Shown here in pieces: positions 62,152-64,000 of a stretch of 64,000 nucleotides of DNA. The notes below the pieces were generated by a model. The model searched no databases. It was not told the DNA's origin and saw only the letters and a program-made list of their open reading frames with translations. Origin of the DNA: Roseiflexus sp. RS-1 (GTDB taxonomy: Bacteria > Chloroflexota > Chloroflexia > Chloroflexales > Roseiflexaceae). How positions within the stretch are numbered: position 1 is the first letter of the stretch; each line of letters begins with the position of its first letter. Location: assembly GCF_000016665.1 (NCBI RefSeq), contig NC_009523.1, positions 3,273,501 to 3,337,500 of the forward strand. The letters are read 5' to 3'. A program made the translations under genes and the position numbers.

Positions 62152-62865
62152 ATGGCAGACATCGTGATTCCCGCGCCCGATGGGGCATTGAACGCATACC
62201 TGGCCACGCCGGACGGCAACGGACCCTGGCCCGGCGTCGTCGTTATTCATGACGCCCTGGGAATGCGGCGCGACACTCGCCAGCAGGTGGAATGGCTGGC
62301 GAGCGAAGGGTTTCTGGCGATTGCCCCTGATCTGTTCGATGGCGGCACGGTGATCACATGTCTGCGCCTGATCATCCGCGACTACCTCACGTGGCAGGGG
62401 ATGATGTTCCGCCACATTGCAGCAGCGCGCGACTGGCTGGCCCAACGCGACGATTGCACTGGCAACATCGGGGTGATCGGCTTCTGCATGGGCGGCGGAT
62501 TTGCCCTGCTGCTGGCGCCCGGTCACGGGTTTGCAGCATCGAGCGTCAACTATGGTGTCCTGCCGAAAGAGATCGAGCGTGTCCTCGCCGGCGCCTGCCC
62601 GATTGTCGCCAGTTACGGTGCGAAGGACATTACCCTGCGTGGCGCAGCACAACGTCTCGAACAGGCGCTGACGACTCTCGGCATCGAACACGACGTGAAA
62701 GAGTACCCTGATGCCGGGCACGCCTTCCTCAATGAACACGATCCGCGCGATTTTCCCGCATTGATGCGGATTGTCTGGCGCGCAACGCAGACGACCTACC
62801 ACGAACCATCGGCGCGCGACGCCCGTCAACGGATTATCGCCTTCTTCAAACGCCACCTCGCCTGA
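62152..62865 (+). CDS. Dienelactone hydrolase family protein
   Basis: 237 residues, alpha/beta hydrolase fold. [10 protein letters not shown], nucleophile Cys in GFCMGGGF, Asp in YGAKDIT and His in [12 protein letters not shown] make the Cys-Asp-His triad of dienelactone hydrolases, which open lactones of aromatic-ring degradation or hydrolyse other small esters. AAAGGA stands 8 bases before the ATG. No other genes of an aromatic pathway are nearby, so its natural substrate is uncertain. Confidence 0.9.
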   Translation: MADIVIPAPDGALNAYLATPDGNGPWPGVVVIHDALGMRRDTRQQVEWLASEGFLAIAPDLFDGGTVITCLRLIIRDYLTWQGMMFRHIAAARDWLAQRDDCTGNIGVIGFCMGGGFALLLAPGHGFAASSVNYGVLPKEIERVLAGACPIVASYGAKDITLRGAAQRLEQALTTLGIEHDVKEYPDAGHAFLNEHDPRDFPALMRIVWRATQTTYHEPSARDARQRIIAFFKRHLA

Positions 62866-62896
62866 CAGACCTCAGCGCACACATCCCTGGCACGCC

Positions 62897-63275
62897 TCAC
62901 CCCTGGGAGCGCGGGCGTCGCGCCCGCATGCCCCGCCGTCTCACCCCTGGGAGCGCGGGCGTCCTCGCCCGCATCCCCCGCCGCCTCACCCCTGGGAGCG
63001 CGGGCGTCTCACAACGCCTCCGGGTCAGCGTGGGTGCAGCGAAGTCTCACCCCTGGGAGCGCGGGCGTCCCGCCCGCATCCCCCGCCGCCTCACCCCTGG
63101 GAGCGCGGGCGTCGCGCCCGCATGTCCCTCCGCCACGCGCGTTCCCGGCACGCCTCACCTCTGGGAGCGCGGGCGTCGCGCCCGCATCCCCCGCCGCCTC
63201 ACCCCTGGGAGCGCGTGCATCCTGCCCGCATCCCCCGCCGTCTCACCCCTGGGAGCGCGGGCGTCCCGCCCGCAT
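62897..63275. repeat. Tandem array of about 8 hairpin repeats, 44-bp period
   Basis: Copies of TCACCCCTGGGAGCGCGGGC begin at about 62897, 62941, 62986, 63047, 63091, 63155, 63199 and 63243. Each continues GTC(n)CGCCCGCAT, so GCGGGCG pairs with CGCCCGC. The spacers are short (about 11 bases, often CCCCGCCGCC), with two longer gaps. All three forward frames are open and give PHPWERGRPAR-type peptides that are artefacts of the repeat. Confidence 0.88.
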
Positions 63276-63319
63276 GCCCTCCCTTACAGGTTCAAGAGCG
63301 GACAGAACATATGAGTGCT

Positions 63320-63661
63320 CTACGTCTTTGTCGCAGCAGGATGCGGCATCCCGGCAGCGTTCCGTCGGCGGAGCGTCGTGCCAGCGGGCGCATACCGTGC
63401 GCGGGCTTCGGCAGACCATGTCGCAAGATCCAACCCCGCTGGCTCCCAGCGGATGGGGGTGCGCTCATTCCGCCACAGCCATTGCCAGCAGGCATCGCGT
63501 CCCAGACGGAACCGACGGTGGACGCCAGCCCAACTCCGACGGCGACCGCCCCGCCTCCAGCACGGGATGGCCTGCGCTGCAGCGTGCGTTCCGAGCGCCA
63601 GCGTAATGCGCGTCGCCAGCGCCAACCCCAACACCAGGCGCTCCTGATGCGCCAGTTCGCG
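63320..63661 (-). pseudogene. Transposase C-terminal remnant (IS4-like)
   Basis: The minus-strand reading ELAHQERLVLGLALATRITLALGT, then GRRRSWAGVHRRFRLGRD and WLWRNERTPIRWEPA, recalls the C-terminal region of IS4-type DDE transposases. No start, DDE Asp/Asp residues or terminal repeats are present. It faces away from the N-terminal remnant that begins at 63661, so the two are not a simple contiguous element. Recognition is by eye only. Confidence 0.42.
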
Positions 63662-64000
63662 TGATCGCAAGCCATTTGCCGATGGTGCGACCCGTCCAGC
63701 AACGGGGCCTGTCCTGGCGGGTCTGGGGCGCGATCCTGGCTCGCAGCGCTTGCCCGTCAGCTGTCGTCCTGACCCGCAGTCCATGTGTCAATCCGCAGAC
63801 CATTCGCTAACGGCTGCGGGAATGGTGCTTGGATGGGGTGGATAAGGCGGCCCCCAGTCAGCGACGGGTGGAAGGTACGTCCTGGTCTGCCGGTCTCCTA
63901 CCGTGGATCGTGGCATGGCGGCGCACCCCCCAGATCGCCCTCGCGTTGGACGCCACCAGGGAGCACAGTCCTCATAAGGTCTGTTGGACGGGGCTGCACC
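63661..64000 (+). pseudogene. Transposase N-terminal remnant (IS4-like), interrupted and cut by window end
   Basis: The frame reads VQQRGLSWRVWGAILARSAC ... VNPQTIR, TAA (63808-63810), then RLREWCLDGVDKAAPSQRRVEG ... LLPWIVAWRRTPQIALALDAT. The last is the first-Asp motif of IS4-type transposases (usually ALALDATTL), and RLREWC is also characteristic. The in-frame TAA and the divergence after LDAT show that it is decayed. It runs off the end of the window. Confidence 0.5.

Noticed and set aside
62897..63275. Possible CRISPR array
   Set aside because: Repeat-to-spacer proportions are wrong (about 33-base repeats, 11-base near-identical spacers), the repeat varies, and no cas gene is present.
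62771..63664. Long open frames of 110-297 codons over the 44-bp repeat array, rich in PHPWERGRPAR peptides
   Set aside because: All three frames are open because the repeat lacks stops. There is no ribosome-binding site, the peptide merely repeats, and such products are frequent annotation artefacts.

Overview
The window is GC-rich, densely packed bacterial DNA. I infer a filamentous anoxygenic phototroph of the Chloroflexota, most like Roseiflexus. The reasons are a plant/cyanobacterial-type lycopene cyclase, a soluble lytic transglycosylase, many Uma2/DUF507/YvcK-type genes, very large membrane glycosyltransferases, and intergenic DNA full of heptameric tandem repeats and GC-rich hairpins. 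There is no rRNA gene and I found no convincing tRNA. The taxonomic call rests on gene style, not on a database match.

Layout. 1-9 kb: partial serine hydrolase, RluA pseudouridine synthase, Uma2 nuclease, lipoprotein lytic transglycosylase, then a leftward operon YvcK - M29 aminopeptidase - lycopene cyclase - DUF507. 9-9.5 kb: a composite repeat island. 9.5-11.7 kb: a membrane STAS protein broken by an in-frame amber codon, and a class I terpene synthase. 11.8-17 kb: a leftward operon of an intact phosphohexomutase, a catalytically dead phosphohexomutase, a membrane-anchored degenerate YvcK/GlmR-like protein and a GlmU-like nucleotidyltransferase. 17-20 kb: O-antigen-ligase-like protein and a membrane-anchored clan-A glycoside hydrolase. 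20-24 kb: GNAT acetyltransferase and a frameshifted hybrid histidine kinase behind a structured leader. 24-30.5 kb: three tandem PMT/ArnT-like glycosyltransferases sharing a C-terminal domain. 30.6-35.8 kb: DUF3592 protein, an NHLP-like small protein and a 1400-residue cyclase/ATPase/TPR regulator. 35.8-39.9 kb: multi-pass membrane protein, ArsR regulator, small basic protein and an ABC transporter.

39.9-46.2 kb holds a leftward six-gene cluster encoding a stripped-down membrane complex related to group 4 [NiFe] hydrogenases and complex I: large and small subunits with their cysteine ligands, two antiporter-like subunits, a NuoK/HyfE-like subunit and a possible NuoH-like subunit. No NuoC or ferredoxin (NuoI) gene is present. 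I consider this the most interesting system in the window. 46.3-48.5 kb: PPOX protein and an unusual AAA ATPase. 48.6-55 kb: divergent surface-glycan cluster (methyltransferase, GT4, and a 1267-residue GT2-GT4-GT4 fusion). 55-61 kb: phosphodiesterase, glutamine-dependent NAD synthetase, two Gfo/Idh/MocA dehydrogenases and a sugar isomerase/epimerase. 61-64 kb: YhhN protein, dienelactone hydrolase, then a 44-bp hairpin repeat array and two scrambled transposase remnants.

Much of the window serves the cell envelope: activated sugar supply (phosphohexomutase, GlmU-like), polyprenyl-linked glycosyl transfer (GT39-like trio), polymerisation/ligation (Wzy-like), trimming (glycoside hydrolase, lytic transglycosylase) and glycan decoration (methyltransferase and GT cluster). 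Energy and pigment genes (hydrogenase-like complex, lycopene cyclase, terpene synthase) are interspersed.
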